From Syntrophaceae bacterium (GTDB taxonomy: Bacteria > Desulfobacterota > Syntrophia > Syntrophales > Smithellaceae), in the NCBI GenBank assembly GCA_009773315.1, contig WRPE01000035.1, positions 1 through 33,435 on the forward strand: a stretch of 33,435 nt of DNA, given 5' to 3'. The notes beneath the pieces were generated by a model, which saw only the letters and a list, made by a program, of their open reading frames with translations, had not been told where the DNA came from and ran no database searches. The position numbers and the translations under genes were made by a program. Numbering within the stretch: the stretch's first letter is position 1; every line of letters begins with the position of its first letter. This document shows, one piece after another, positions 5,777 to 13,920 of this stretch.

Positions 5777-7274
5777 AATTTTTTCCTCCATAATAAGTGT
5801 TGACGTTTGCGATCGCCCGGATGGCATCGTGCAGCTCATCAAAAACGGGGATGCCGCGATCAATATATTCCTGCCTGGCCATGGCAATCATTTCGGTAAT
5901 ATCCAGATTGTCCAACCCCCTTTTCGCGTTGGGGAGAACAGCGACAACCGGCTTGCCGGTCCGGTCCACGACCTCACGAATCGCCTGGGCCAGTTCCCGG
6001 AAAGGCGTGACTTCCGCCACCGGTTTATTGAACATGTTTGCAATTGTTTTATAATGAAAAAGAAGCGAAACGATAATTTGCAGTTCAACCCGTTTATCTT
6101 CCGCCGCGGCGAGCAGAACTTCTTTGAGGGTTGGTGGTGCAACAAACGGATTGGCCACGTCAATAGGGTTGACGGAGCTCGATCCGGGTTTAGGGAGATG
6201 ATCGCCGATGCGCGCCTGAAGCTCGTCAGAAAGTGGCGGGATGTCGATACCGTAAATTTCAGCGGTATCACAGGCAATGACGCCGATGGCGCCGCCGCCG
6301 CCCACAATGGATATTCCTTTGAATGCTTTGCGTGGCAGAAGCGCAAAGGCCATGCTGGTCTGCGCCAGCTCTTCTGTGTCATGGACCTGAATGGCGCCCG
6401 CCTGCTTCAGAACGGACTGCCAGATCACACGACTTCCACCCATGGACGCGGTGTGGCTGGCAACGGTTCTGGCGCCGGCGCGCGAGAGACCCCCTTTGTA
6501 AACGATGACAGGTTTCTTCTTTGCGGCGGCTTTAATTTCGCGGAAGAAAGAGTCGCCATCCTTGATGCCTTCGATATACATCGAGATGACTTTTGTTTCC
6601 GGATCATCCTTTAAGTAGTGCAGAAGATCAGTTTCCCGCAGATCGGCGCCGTTGCCGAAACTGACAACCTTACTGAACCGGACACCCAGCCATTTTCCCG
6701 CATGCGCAAAGTCAATGGACATGCCGCCGCTTTGGGCCAGAAATGCCACCGGCCCGCTCTGGCGCGAAAGATCCGGTCCCGGAAGCAGCGTGAGGCCGCT
6801 CGCGGGGCAATAGATGCCAAAACAATTGGGGCCGACAACGCGGATGCCTTTATCGGCTATTTCTTTGATTTGCCGTTCAAGATCTTTTCCTTCCGGGGTT
6901 CCCAGTTCACTGAAACCGGAGGAAAGAATCTCCGCGCCGGCAGCGCCTTTTTTTCGGCAGGCTTCCAGTGCCTCCGATACGTGCCGGGCCGTCACGGCGA
7001 TGATGGCAAAATCGATTTTTTCCGGAATATCCTCGACGCTCTTGAAAATATTCAGTCCTGCGATCGTGCCGCCTTTCGGATTGACGGGGAATATTTCACC
7101 TTCAAATCCCATGGCCATGATGACCTTCAACATTCCTGCGCCAAAGCCGACGCCGTTTTCTTCAGCGGAAACGCCGATAATCGCAAGCCGGTGGGGATGA
7201 AAAATTCTTTCATAATCCGTTACCGGATAACGGGTCTTTTTGCGGTTGACGGTTTTTCTTGTATTGTCTGACAT
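5763..7274 (-). CDS. acdA: ADP-forming acyl/acetyl-CoA synthetase, alpha subunit (CoA-binding/ligase)
   Basis: About 503 residues. An N-terminal Rossmann CoA-binding domain (L-A-I-I-G-V-S then F-P-V-N-P-K-G) is followed by the succinyl-CoA-synthetase-like ligase region with G-P-N-C-F-G-I near 149-155 and L-A-Q-S-G-G-M near 180-186. The phospho-histidine loop is A-S-H-T-A-S-M-G-G-S, with His at about 275 counted from the first of two ATGs. G-G-G-G-A-I-G-V follows. The second ATG (7274) was taken as start because its distance from GGAGG is better. A MarR-type operator overlaps the predicted promoter and the regulator gene lies just upstream in the same direction, so expression is probably repressed until an aromatic or acyl ligand is present. 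Confidence 0.92.
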   Translation of the reverse strand: MSDNTRKTVNRKKTRYPVTDYERIFHPHRLAIIGVSAEENGVGFGAGMLKVIMAMGFEGEIFPVNPKGGTIAGLNIFKSVEDIPEKIDFAIIAVTARHVSEALEACRKKGAAGAEILSSGFSELGTPEGKDLERQIKEIADKGIRVVGPNCFGIYCPASGLTLLPGPDLSRQSGPVAFLAQSGGMSIDFAHAGKWLGVRFSKVVSFGNGADLRETDLLHYLKDDPETKVISMYIEGIKDGDSFFREIKAAAKKKPVIVYKGGLSRAGARTVASHTASMGGSRVIWQSVLKQAGAIQVHDTEELAQTSMAFALLPRKAFKGISIVGGGGAIGVIACDTAEIYGIDIPPLSDELQARIGDHLPKPGSSSVNPIDVANPFVAPPTLKEVLLAAAEDKRVELQIIVSLLFHYKTIANMFNKPVAEVTPFRELAQAIREVVDRTGKPVVAVLPNAKRGLDNLDITEMIAMARQEYIDRGIPVFDELHDAIRAIANVNTYYGGKNYEKR

Positions 7275-7295
7275 CATTGACCTCCATAATTTCCG

Positions 7296-7325
7296 ATATT
7301 ATCTTGTATGCTAAGCAATCAACAA
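7296..7325 (-). promoter_or_regulatory. Putative acdA promoter
   Basis: On the - strand TTGTTG (7320-7325), an 18-bp spacer and TAATAT (7296-7301). The MarR-type operator fills the spacer. Moderate match to consensus only. Confidence 0.35.
7299..7314. promoter_or_regulatory. MarR-type operator at the acdA promoter
   Basis: TTATCTTGTATGCTAA. It matches 14 of 16 bases of the site at 7823-7838 read on the other strand (TTATCTTGCATACTAA). The imperfect symmetry (CTTG ... CTAAG) fits MarR binding. Its position within the core promoter implies repression. Confidence 0.6.
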
Positions 7326-7387
7326 CCTCGCGAGCTCACTACGGCGAATTAACGCTCGTCCCGCAACAGCGGGATTAAATCAAATAT

Positions 7388-7801
7388 TTACTTTCGAAGA
7401 TCTTTCAGCATTCGTATGAAAAGCAGTCTTTCTTCCGCGCCGAACATGGAAAGAACCTCCTGGTTAACCGCTATGGTGTCTTTCAGAAATTTCTCCCGGC
7501 ATTGGCGCGATTTGTCTGTCAGTTGGATATTCAGGACGCGTCTGTCCGCTTTAACGGCGTTCTTAACAAGCCATCCGCTTTCCGCCATGCGGTCCAGAAC
7601 ACCGGATAAGGTGGCGCTGTCCAGGGCCAGACGCTTTCCCAGTTCTCCGGCGGAAAGACCTTCTTCCTCGTAGAGGGCATGCAGGGCCAGCGCCTGCATG
7701 GGCGTTAAGCCGTAGGGTAGCAGACGGGATTTAAAAGTCCCGTAAACTTTTTGATTGGCTTTACTGAGGATAAATAAAATGACGTCCTGATAACTGATCA
7801 A
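7388..7801 (-). CDS. MarR-family transcriptional regulator
   Basis: A 137-residue winged-helix protein of typical MarR length. The recognition region is L-S-A-G-E-L-G-K-R-L with S-A-T-L-S-G-V-L-D-R-M, followed by the wing K-A-D-R-R-V-L-N-I-Q-L-T. The N- and C-terminal helices would form the dimer interface. Its gene is 113 bp upstream of acdA in the same direction, and both genes carry the same 16-bp site, so it most likely represses itself and the acd operon. The ligand is unknown; CoA thioesters or aromatic acids are common for MarR proteins next to CoA ligases. Confidence 0.92.
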   Translation of the reverse strand: MISYQDVILFILSKANQKVYGTFKSRLLPYGLTPMQALALHALYEEEGLSAGELGKRLALDSATLSGVLDRMAESGWLVKNAVKADRRVLNIQLTDKSRQCREKFLKDTIAVNQEVLSMFGAEERLLFIRMLKDLRK

Positions 7802-7822
7802 GAAAGCCCCTTCTTTATTATT

Positions 7823-7838
7823 TAGTATGCAAGATAAA
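7823..7838. promoter_or_regulatory. MarR-type operator at the marR promoter
   Basis: TTAGTATGCAAGATAA on the + strand, the same element as at 7299-7314. It overlaps the -10 hexamer of the marR promoter. Confidence 0.6.
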
Positions 7839-7860
7839 TAAACAGGCAGGCGAAGTCAAG
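7832..7860 (-). promoter_or_regulatory. marR promoter
   Basis: On the - strand TTGACT (7855-7860), a 17-bp spacer and TATCTT (7832-7837), about 30 bp upstream of the MarR start codon. Confidence 0.5.
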
Positions 7861-8068
7861 AAAATTTTAGTCCATAAAAATGGTGAATCAGGCCATCAAC
7901 CGCTGAGGAACATTCCCGGACGGCCTCCCAGGCGGCACGCTGATTTTCGTTGACTTTCAGAAAAAATTCTGTTTATGTGCCGCACATAGTCATTAAGCTT
8001 TCGCGTAAGTATTTCCATGGATGCAATATTTTGAGAGCCCATTGTAGTGTTACAGAAAGGACATCTCG

Positions 8069-8305
8069 ATGACTCAAGGAATGATTCACCTCGATGGAAT
8101 CAAAAAAGATCCCCGCACTTCTGCTGTTAATTATATCCCTGAATTTGAAGCCTATCAGAACAACCGTTTTAACCGTGCTGTCCGGAAAGTTCTCCACCGT
8201 GCAAGCAATGCATTGCTGATTCTTAATCCTGCTTTTCAAGTTACGAAGCATAACGTATTGACGGTCGGCCGCTCTTCGGCCATGTCCGCCATCATCCGTT
8301 TTTGA
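8069..8305 (+). CDS. Small hypothetical ORF, doubtful
   Basis: A 78-codon ORF with a passable AAAGGA 9 bp before its ATG, lying in the roughly 620-bp gap (7802-8421) between marR and dctP. I recognise no family. It is basic, with a central N-R-F-N-R-A-V-R-K-V-L segment and no membrane helix or cysteines. It could be a small gene, a decayed fragment or chance. Apart from the marR promoter and a GGTTCC/GGAACC inverted repeat near 8334-8354, I see nothing else in this gap. Confidence 0.25.
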   Translation: MTQGMIHLDGIKKDPRTSAVNYIPEFEAYQNNRFNRAVRKVLHRASNALLILNPAFQVTKHNVLTVGRSSAMSAIIRF

Positions 8306-8421
8306 TCGCTGTTCTTTGAGCTTTTTGCCTGGGTTCCGTATTTTTCAAGGAACCGCTATTCTTGGCTATGGAACGGCTTGTTTGTCTTGGCAAATCTAAT
8401 CCATTCTTGAAGGAGGGTGTC

Positions 8422-9483
8422 ATGAAGAAAAAAGGTGCAGGAATTGTAGTGTTGGCTGTAGCTGTTTTGTTTGCCATGTCCTTTACATGTGCGGCAGAGG
8501 AAAAGGTGTTCAACCTGAAATACCAGCAGATGCGGTTGGCTTCCGAACCCGGGATGGCCTACTACACGGAGATGTTTGAAAAGACGCTCCCCGCTATGAC
8601 GAACGGGCGACTCAAGGTCAAGATGTTCTGGGCTGGCGATCTTGTCAAGAGCGCCGATTCCCTTGATGCCGTCAAATCGGGGGTCGTGGATATAATCGGC
8701 ATGCCTTCGATCTATTTCAAAGGCGTCGTTCCGGAAGCGAGTATTGAATACGGTCTCCCCTTCGGCATCCGGACGCCCGGCGAAATGTACAATTTCATGT
8801 ACGGCAAGAAGCTGCCCAATGCCTTCGGTGGCTGGCGAGCCATTGATCTGCTCCGGAAAATATACGCCAAACAAGGCGTGCATTATCTTACCGCTGGCGC
8901 TGACTGCTGGCCGGCATCTCTTATGTTCAACTCCCCCATCAACAAACTTTCCGACCTGAAAGGCAAAAAAGTTCGCGCATCGGGGCTGATGATTACTTGG
9001 GTGGAGCGGATGGGCGGCCAGGGCGTCTATATCCCCGGCGAGGAGGCCTACAGCGCCCTCCAGACGAAAACCATCAACGGTGTGACCTGGGGCAGCGCCA
9101 TGGGCATGTACAGCATGAAATTTCACGAAGTCGCCAAGAACTTCCTCTATCCGCCCCTCATGCCGGTCAATCACCTGACCGTGCTGGTCAACAAGAAAAC
9201 TTGGGATTCACTGCCGCCGGATCTGCAGGTCGCCCTGGAGCAGGCCATGATCAAGGCAGGAATGGATATGACCTATCATCAGAACTGGACAGGCGAGCAG
9301 TGGGGCCTTAACAAGATGGCCCAGAAGGGTGTCAAGATGAATGTGTTGAAAGGCGCCGAACTGGCCAAGGCGGAAGAGGTAGCCTATGCCATCTGGGATG
9401 AAGAAGCCAAGAAGAGTCCCGATGCGGCGGAACTGGTCAAAATGACGAAATCGTACATGAAGGAAATGGGCTATATGAAATAG
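8422..9483 (+). CDS. dctP: TRAP transporter substrate-binding protein, DctP family
   Basis: A 353-residue periplasmic protein. The start at 8422 follows AAGGAGG by 6 bp and gives a clean signal peptide (MKKK..., hydrophobic core, cleavage near C-A-A-E-E). DctP features are A-G-D-L-V-K-S-A-D-S-L-D-A-V-K-S-G-V-V-D, L-K-G-K-K-V-R-A-S-G (the usual G-x-K-x-R region) with the Arg that salt-bridges the substrate carboxylate, and V-T-W-G-S followed by V-L-V-N-K-K-T-W-D-S-L-P. It should capture a carboxylate in the periplasm for DctQM. An intrinsic terminator follows, so the binding protein may be made in excess of the membrane parts. Confidence 0.93.
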   Translation: MKKKGAGIVVLAVAVLFAMSFTCAAEEKVFNLKYQQMRLASEPGMAYYTEMFEKTLPAMTNGRLKVKMFWAGDLVKSADSLDAVKSGVVDIIGMPSIYFKGVVPEASIEYGLPFGIRTPGEMYNFMYGKKLPNAFGGWRAIDLLRKIYAKQGVHYLTAGADCWPASLMFNSPINKLSDLKGKKVRASGLMITWVERMGGQGVYIPGEEAYSALQTKTINGVTWGSAMGMYSMKFHEVAKNFLYPPLMPVNHLTVLVNKKTWDSLPPDLQVALEQAMIKAGMDMTYHQNWTGEQWGLNKMAQKGVKMNVLKGAELAKAEEVAYAIWDEEAKKSPDAAELVKMTKSYMKEMGYMK

Positions 9484-9530
9484 AAAAAAAGGGGGAGAAA
9501 CTGGGCAAAAAAAGTTTCCACCCTTTTTTT
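9484..9530 (+). terminator. Intrinsic terminator/attenuator between dctP and dctQ
   Basis: A-run plus GGG and GAAACT (9484-9502) pair with AGTTTC, CCC and a T-run (9513-9530). It is probably leaky, lowering dctQM and CoA-ligase expression relative to dctP. Confidence 0.65.
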
Positions 9531-9655
9531 ACCTGCCAAAATAACTGATAAAAGCCGAGGTGTTGTGCCCGGGCCAAGCGAATTTTAATCGTTCCGGCAG
9601 GCAATTGAAATTCCATTTTTCAAGAAAATTCATTTCACACGGCTAAGGGGAAGCT

Positions 9656-10162
9656 ATGCGTTCTTTTGTGCGAATAATAAATAAAATCAGTGAAATAAGC
9701 GGTGAGATCCTTATGTGGTTTTCCTGGATACTGACGTTTATTATCATGTGGGAAGTCATCGCCCGAACCTTTTTCAACCATCCGACGACCTGGGCCCATG
9801 AATCAAGCATCATGGTTTTCGCCGCCCTGACCATATTGAGCGGAGCTTATACGTTGCGCTATCGAGGCCATGTCAACATGGACCTGTTCTACGTGAACCG
9901 CTCGGTCCGGGGGAAAGCGATCCTCGATGTGATTTCCTTCCCATTTTTCCTCGTTTTTTGCATCACCATTATCTGGCTCGGTTGGGAGTTCGCCTTCCGC
10001 TCCGTCATGGCCCTGGAGGTGTCCCAGAGCGATTGGGCCCCGCCTCTCTGGCCGATTAAGCTGGCCATTCCCCTGGGTGCTTTTCTGCTGTTGCTCCAGG
10101 GCCTCGCCAACCTGATTTCCGATGTCTATACCGCTGTAACGGGGAAAGGAGTCGAAGCATAA
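9656..10162 (+). CDS. dctQ: TRAP transporter small membrane subunit, DctQ family
   Basis: A 168-residue protein with four predicted membrane helices (about 18-36, 50-67, 88-110 and 130-152), the usual DctQ size and topology. R-Y-R-G-H-V-N-M-D in the loop after helix 2 matches the conserved G-H-x-x-x-D of the family. GGGGAAG precedes the ATG. The stop codon shares one base with the dctM start (TAATG), so translation is coupled. It links the binding protein to the DctM channel. Confidence 0.92.
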   Translation: MRSFVRIINKISEISGEILMWFSWILTFIIMWEVIARTFFNHPTTWAHESSIMVFAALTILSGAYTLRYRGHVNMDLFYVNRSVRGKAILDVISFPFFLVFCITIIWLGWEFAFRSVMALEVSQSDWAPPLWPIKLAIPLGAFLLLLQGLANLISDVYTAVTGKGVEA

Positions 10163-11487
10163 TGGATACTGGACTTGTTACGATTCTGCTCTTTGCCGCC
10201 ATGGCCATCGGGTTGATCTCGGGGCTTCCCATTTCCTTCGTCCTCGGGTCTATCGGCGTCGTTTTCACCTTTTTCCTTTGGGGCCCCCATGCCATGGGCG
10301 TTATTCCCAATCTGATCTTCGGTAAGGCGATGATGTCCTTCGGTCTACTGGCCATACCCCTCTTCATTTTAATGGGGTCTGTTCTCCAGGAATCGGGCAT
10401 GGCCGACCGGCTCTTTTCCGCCGTCCATGTGTGGGCGGGAAAGGTGCGCGGCGGCTTGGCCGTGGCCGCCGTCATCGTCTGTACGATCTTTGCCGCCATG
10501 ACGGGTATCGGTGGCGCCGGAACGATCACGATGGGCCTTATCGCGCTGCCCGCCATGCTGAACCGGGGATATAACAAACGGATGGCCCTCGGTTCCGTCG
10601 GGGCCGGCGGGGCCTTGGGTATTCTCATTCCGCCCAGCATTATCATGATCATCTACGGTATGATCTGCCAGGTCTCCGTGGGCCGGCTTTTCGCCGGTGG
10701 CTTGGGCCCCGGCCTGCTTTTGGCGTTCCTCTACTGCGCCTACATTCTCATCCGCTGCAGGATCCAACCGGATTACGGCCCGATCGAGGAGACGGGTGAG
10801 CGCGAACGGACCTTTACGGAAAAGATGCGCGCCACGATACCGGTCATCCCGCCCCTAGTCCTTATCGTCGTAGTCCTGGGGGCGATTTTCTCCGGTATCT
10901 GCACCGCCACGGAAGGGTCAGCGGTGGGAGCGGCGGGCAGTCTGGGCTTGATGGTTTATAATCGCTCCGTCAACTGGAAGGCCTTCCGCAACGTCTCCCT
11001 CCAAACATTGAAATATACGGGCATGGTCATGTGGATCATTATCGGGGCCTACTGCTTTTCCACTATCTACATGGCCCTGGGTGCAGACGAGTTCATCCGG
11101 AAAGTGATCGAGCACATGCCCGGCGGTTACTGGGGGATCTTCATCCTGATCCAAATTCTGTTTCTGATCATGGGAACCCTGCTGGATCCGGGAGCCATCG
11201 TTATGATTACCGCCCCCCTCACGATGCCCATCGTCGAGGCTATGGGATACGACCCCATCTGGTTCGGCGTCATCTTCGTCATCAATATGCAGGTGGCCTA
11301 CATCTCGCCTCCCTTCGGCTACAACCTCTTCTATCTGAAGGGCATCGCCCCGCCGGGGGTCACCATCCGGGATATCTATATGGCTATTATCCCGTTTGTT
11401 CTGCTGCAGATTCTGGGCTTGATCCTTGTGATGATCTTTCCGCAGATCGCCCTGTTCCTTCCCAATCTTATTTATGGGGTGCCCTGA
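10162..11487 (+). CDS. dctM: TRAP transporter large permease, DctM family
   Basis: A 441-residue integral membrane protein with about 12 hydrophobic segments. Family motifs are F-A-A-M-T-G-I-G-G-A-G-T-I, L-G-I-L-I-P-P-S-I-I-M-I-I-Y-G (scaffold and Na+-site hairpin loop) and Y-I-S-P-P-F-G-Y-N-L-F-Y-L-K-G near the C-terminus. It is the Na+-coupled secondary transporter of the TRAP system. The substrate cannot be read from sequence, but the CoA ligase gene that follows after 27 bp suggests an organic acid that is activated on entry. Confidence 0.94.
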   Translation: MDTGLVTILLFAAMAIGLISGLPISFVLGSIGVVFTFFLWGPHAMGVIPNLIFGKAMMSFGLLAIPLFILMGSVLQESGMADRLFSAVHVWAGKVRGGLAVAAVIVCTIFAAMTGIGGAGTITMGLIALPAMLNRGYNKRMALGSVGAGGALGILIPPSIIMIIYGMICQVSVGRLFAGGLGPGLLLAFLYCAYILIRCRIQPDYGPIEETGERERTFTEKMRATIPVIPPLVLIVVVLGAIFSGICTATEGSAVGAAGSLGLMVYNRSVNWKAFRNVSLQTLKYTGMVMWIIIGAYCFSTIYMALGADEFIRKVIEHMPGGYWGIFILIQILFLIMGTLLDPGAIVMITAPLTMPIVEAMGYDPIWFGVIFVINMQVAYISPPFGYNLFYLKGIAPPGVTIRDIYMAIIPFVLLQILGLILVMIFPQIALFLPNLIYGVP

Positions 11488-11514
11488 GCGGACCAATCCT
11501 GAAAGAGGAACACT

Positions 11515-13110
11515 ATGTTTATTCCATTGTTGACTACAGACTTCATGAAAAGGGCGGTTTCCCAGTATGGGAAGAAGGTCGGCATTATTGATGGAGACAG
11601 GCGATTCACCTATGCCCAGTTTGGCGAAAGGGTGAATCGTCTTTCCAGCGCCCTGACAGCGATGGGGGTGCAAAAGGGAGACCGGGTGGGTGTGATCGAC
11701 ATGAATACCCACCGCCTGTTGGAGCTGCATTTCGGCGTGCCCCAGATCGGGGCAATTCTGCTTCCCATCAATATCCGCCTTTCCCCACGGGAGATTGCCT
11801 ATGTCCTCAACGATTCAGGGTCGCGGGTCCTCGTCATCAACGAAGACCTGGCGGGCCTTGTTGAAAAAGCAAATCTCAAAGGCATTGAGCACACGATTAT
11901 CCTGAGAGGTGACGGGACAGGGACGGCCCTGGCAAATATTGCGGGGATCGATTACGAACGGATGCTGGAGCAGGCTTCGCCTGTTCTGGAACGGGACTTT
12001 GGCGTGGACGAGAATGATCCCGCCGAGATGTTTTACACCAGCGGCACCTCGGGCAATCCGAAGGGGATGCTCCTGACTCACCGCATGCTGTGGCTTGCGG
12101 CAACAAAAGATCTCTTCAACGGCGTCGGTGTGGCCAACGACCGCATTATTTATCTCCAGGCCATCCCGCTTTTCCATGCCAACTGTTGGCGGAAGGCCCA
12201 TATGATTACCGGCGTCTGCGGCCGGCATGTCATGCTGAGACAGTTCCGGCCCGATCTGGTCTGCGAGCTCATTGAAAGGGAAAAGGTGACTTATGTCGAA
12301 CTGGTCCCGACGATGGCCGATACGCTGACCCAGTTCAAAGACCTGGAGCGCTACGATCTCAGAAGTCTCGAGCGCATCGTCCTCGGCGGCGCGCCGCTCC
12401 TTCAGGGCACACAGGAAGCGCTCATCAAAAAATTCCCCTGGTGCATGATCAACGCCGGCTACGGCATGAGCGAAACGGCCTCGTGCGGGACCACGGCGCA
12501 TCTGAAGGATTACCTTCTGGAGGGACTTTCACCTGAAGACCGGAAGAGCCTTCAGAGATGCCAAGGGGTTGAGGACATGCTGACCCGGGTTCGGGTGGTC
12601 GACGGCCGCGGTAAGGATGTAAAGGCCGACGGCAAGGAGATGGGAGAGATCATCATGCGAGGTCATACGGTGATTGACGGGTACTGGCAGCTTCCGGCGG
12701 AGACGGCCAAAACGATTGTCGACGGCTGGCTTTACTCCGGGGACATCGCGACGATGAACGAAGACCGGTATATCACGATCGTGGACCGCAAGAAGGATAT
12801 CATCATCAGCGGCGGGGAGAACATCGGCTCCGTGGAAGTGGAAAACGTTATCTCTTCCCATCCCGCTGTCGCGGAAGTGGCTGTTGTGGCGGCGCCTCAT
12901 GAGAAATGGGGGGAAACCCCGGTGGCCTTTATCGTTCTGGCGGCCGGTTGCACGCTCACGACGGACGATGTGATCGCTCATTGCCGACAAGAGGAATTAT
13001 CGCCGTTTAAGATCCCGCGGACGATTGAATTCCGGGAGGCCCTGCCCAAAGGCGGCACGGGCAAGATTCTCAAAAGTGAATTGAAGCGTTCCCTGTGGGT
13101 GAAGGAATAG
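11515..13110 (+). CDS. AMP-forming acyl-CoA synthetase (ANL superfamily)
   Basis: A 531-residue adenylate-forming ligase (acid + ATP + CoA to acyl-CoA + AMP + PPi). Motifs are the P-loop-like YTSGTSGNPKG (174-184), A5 YGMSET (316-321), Y-S-G-D (407-410), the hinge D-R-K-K-D-I-I (424-430), S-G-G-E-N-I just after it, and the catalytic Lys517 in P-K-G-G-T-G-K. The length is that of medium/long-chain or aryl-CoA ligases. AGAGGAAC precedes the start. It is the last gene of the dctPQM unit, so it probably activates the imported acid. The nature of the acid is open. Confidence 0.93.
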   Translation: MFIPLLTTDFMKRAVSQYGKKVGIIDGDRRFTYAQFGERVNRLSSALTAMGVQKGDRVGVIDMNTHRLLELHFGVPQIGAILLPINIRLSPREIAYVLNDSGSRVLVINEDLAGLVEKANLKGIEHTIILRGDGTGTALANIAGIDYERMLEQASPVLERDFGVDENDPAEMFYTSGTSGNPKGMLLTHRMLWLAATKDLFNGVGVANDRIIYLQAIPLFHANCWRKAHMITGVCGRHVMLRQFRPDLVCELIEREKVTYVELVPTMADTLTQFKDLERYDLRSLERIVLGGAPLLQGTQEALIKKFPWCMINAGYGMSETASCGTTAHLKDYLLEGLSPEDRKSLQRCQGVEDMLTRVRVVDGRGKDVKADGKEMGEIIMRGHTVIDGYWQLPAETAKTIVDGWLYSGDIATMNEDRYITIVDRKKDIIISGGENIGSVEVENVISSHPAVAEVAVVAAPHEKWGETPVAFIVLAAGCTLTTDDVIAHCRQEELSPFKIPRTIEFREALPKGGTGKILKSELKRSLWVKE

Positions 13111-13145
13111 TTTAAAAATCCTCCGGCCATACAGGACAGCACAAC

Positions 13146-13538
13146 TTAACGAGTCTTGTTTTTATTGTTCGGTTTCCGGTTGTAACAGAGCGGGAAGCAG
13201 GGCAAGTAATCCTCGCTGGCTGCGCGCTTCGCTTCTTGGAACGTGCGAGGCCACACGCGACATACCAACGGCTTGTGGCCGGAAATATGTAGTTTGCAGC
13301 CGCGTTCGTCAAGCAGGAAGGTGCAACCGCGCGCGCCTATCCGTGTTCGATACATGATTGTCCCCGTCTTATCAGTCTTTGGCTCCAAGAAATCAGATGC
13401 TGTGGCAATACCTACAGAGATCAAGCTATCCCTCTCATGCGCGAAGACATCGACGCCGTGTTGGCAACAAGAATCTCCGCAGGGAAATGAACAACAGTCC
13501 CATTGAGGCTCTTTTTTTTCTTCTGATTCGTCTTTCAT
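13146..13538 (-). CDS. YkgJ-like zinc/iron-chelating domain protein
   Basis: A 130-residue Cys-rich protein. Twelve cysteines include C-C-S-F-P-C-G-D-S-C-C-Q-H-G-V-D-V near the start, R-G-C-T-F-L-L-D-E-R-G-C-K-L-H, P-L-V-C-R-V-W-P and a C-terminal C-F-P-L-C. The C-x-F-L-x-x-x-G-C-x-x-H followed by P-x-x-C-R-x-W/F-P is the signature of the YkgJ family (putative zinc- or iron-binding). Its role is unknown. It is convergent with the acyl-CoA synthetase gene, 35 bp apart. The Shine-Dalgarno is weak, so the start is uncertain. Confidence 0.8.
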   Translation of the reverse strand: MKDESEEKKEPQWDCCSFPCGDSCCQHGVDVFAHERDSLISVGIATASDFLEPKTDKTGTIMYRTRIGARGCTFLLDERGCKLHISGHKPLVCRVWPRTFQEAKRAASEDYLPCFPLCYNRKPNNKNKTR

Positions 13539-13678
13539 TTTCTGCTGTCGAACAATTTATATGTCATCATGTAAAATATGCAGTTGACGCAAAATCTATT
13601 CTTAAAATGATTTACATCCTACACAGAAGCTTCTTGAAAATCAAAACAATATTACTTTTATCATTCTGGTCACAAACG

Positions 13679-13705
13679 AAAAAAGAAGCCAACCATAAAT
13701 GGCTG
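13679..13705 (-). terminator. Terminator of tRNA-Arg
   Basis: On the - strand AGCCA/TGGCT hairpin (13687-13704) followed by CTTC and six T, 17 bp past the 3' end of the tRNA. Confidence 0.6.
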
Positions 13706-13720
13706 ACTCCTTAATTTGAT

Positions 13721-13797
13721 TGGTGCGCCCAGCAAGATTCGAACTTGCGACATCCAGATTCGTAGTCTGGCGCTCTATCCAGCTGAGCCATGGGCGC
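13721..13797 (-). tRNA. tRNA-Arg (anticodon ACG)
   Basis: 77 nt on the - strand. The acceptor stem GCGCCCA pairs with TGGGCGC, and the 3' CCA is encoded (13721-13723). The D arm has AGCTGGATAGAGC. The anticodon stem CCAGA/TCTGG encloses the loop CTACGAA, so the anticodon is ACG. The T arm has GTTCGAATC. All four arms fold. Confidence 0.96.
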
Positions 13798-13822
13798 GTG
13801 ATTTCTCAAATGACGAGGCAGC

Positions 13823-13851
13823 CCTATAACACATAATTGAACTCGTAGCAA
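13823..13851 (-). promoter_or_regulatory. Promoter of tRNA-Arg
   Basis: On the - strand TTGCTA (13846-13851), a 17-bp spacer and TATAGG (13823-13828), about 26 bp before the tRNA 5' end. Confidence 0.5.
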
Positions 13852-13920
13852 AGTTAAAATATGTGAAAAAAATCTTGTGGTTTATGAATAATTTATCGAA
13901 TGATTCCGTTAAGGATAGGG

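Noticed and set aside
5697-6614. 305-codon ORF antisense to acdA and acdB
   Set aside because: It is opposite two genes with clear family motifs and shows no motif of its own.
7326-7387. Terminator after marR (CCCGC/GCGGG hairpin)
   Set aside because: A short stem without a T-run on the - strand; readthrough into acdA is possible, so not called.
8356-9174. 272-codon ORF antisense to dctP
   Set aside because: The shadow of a well-supported gene; no ribosome site and no recognisable domain.
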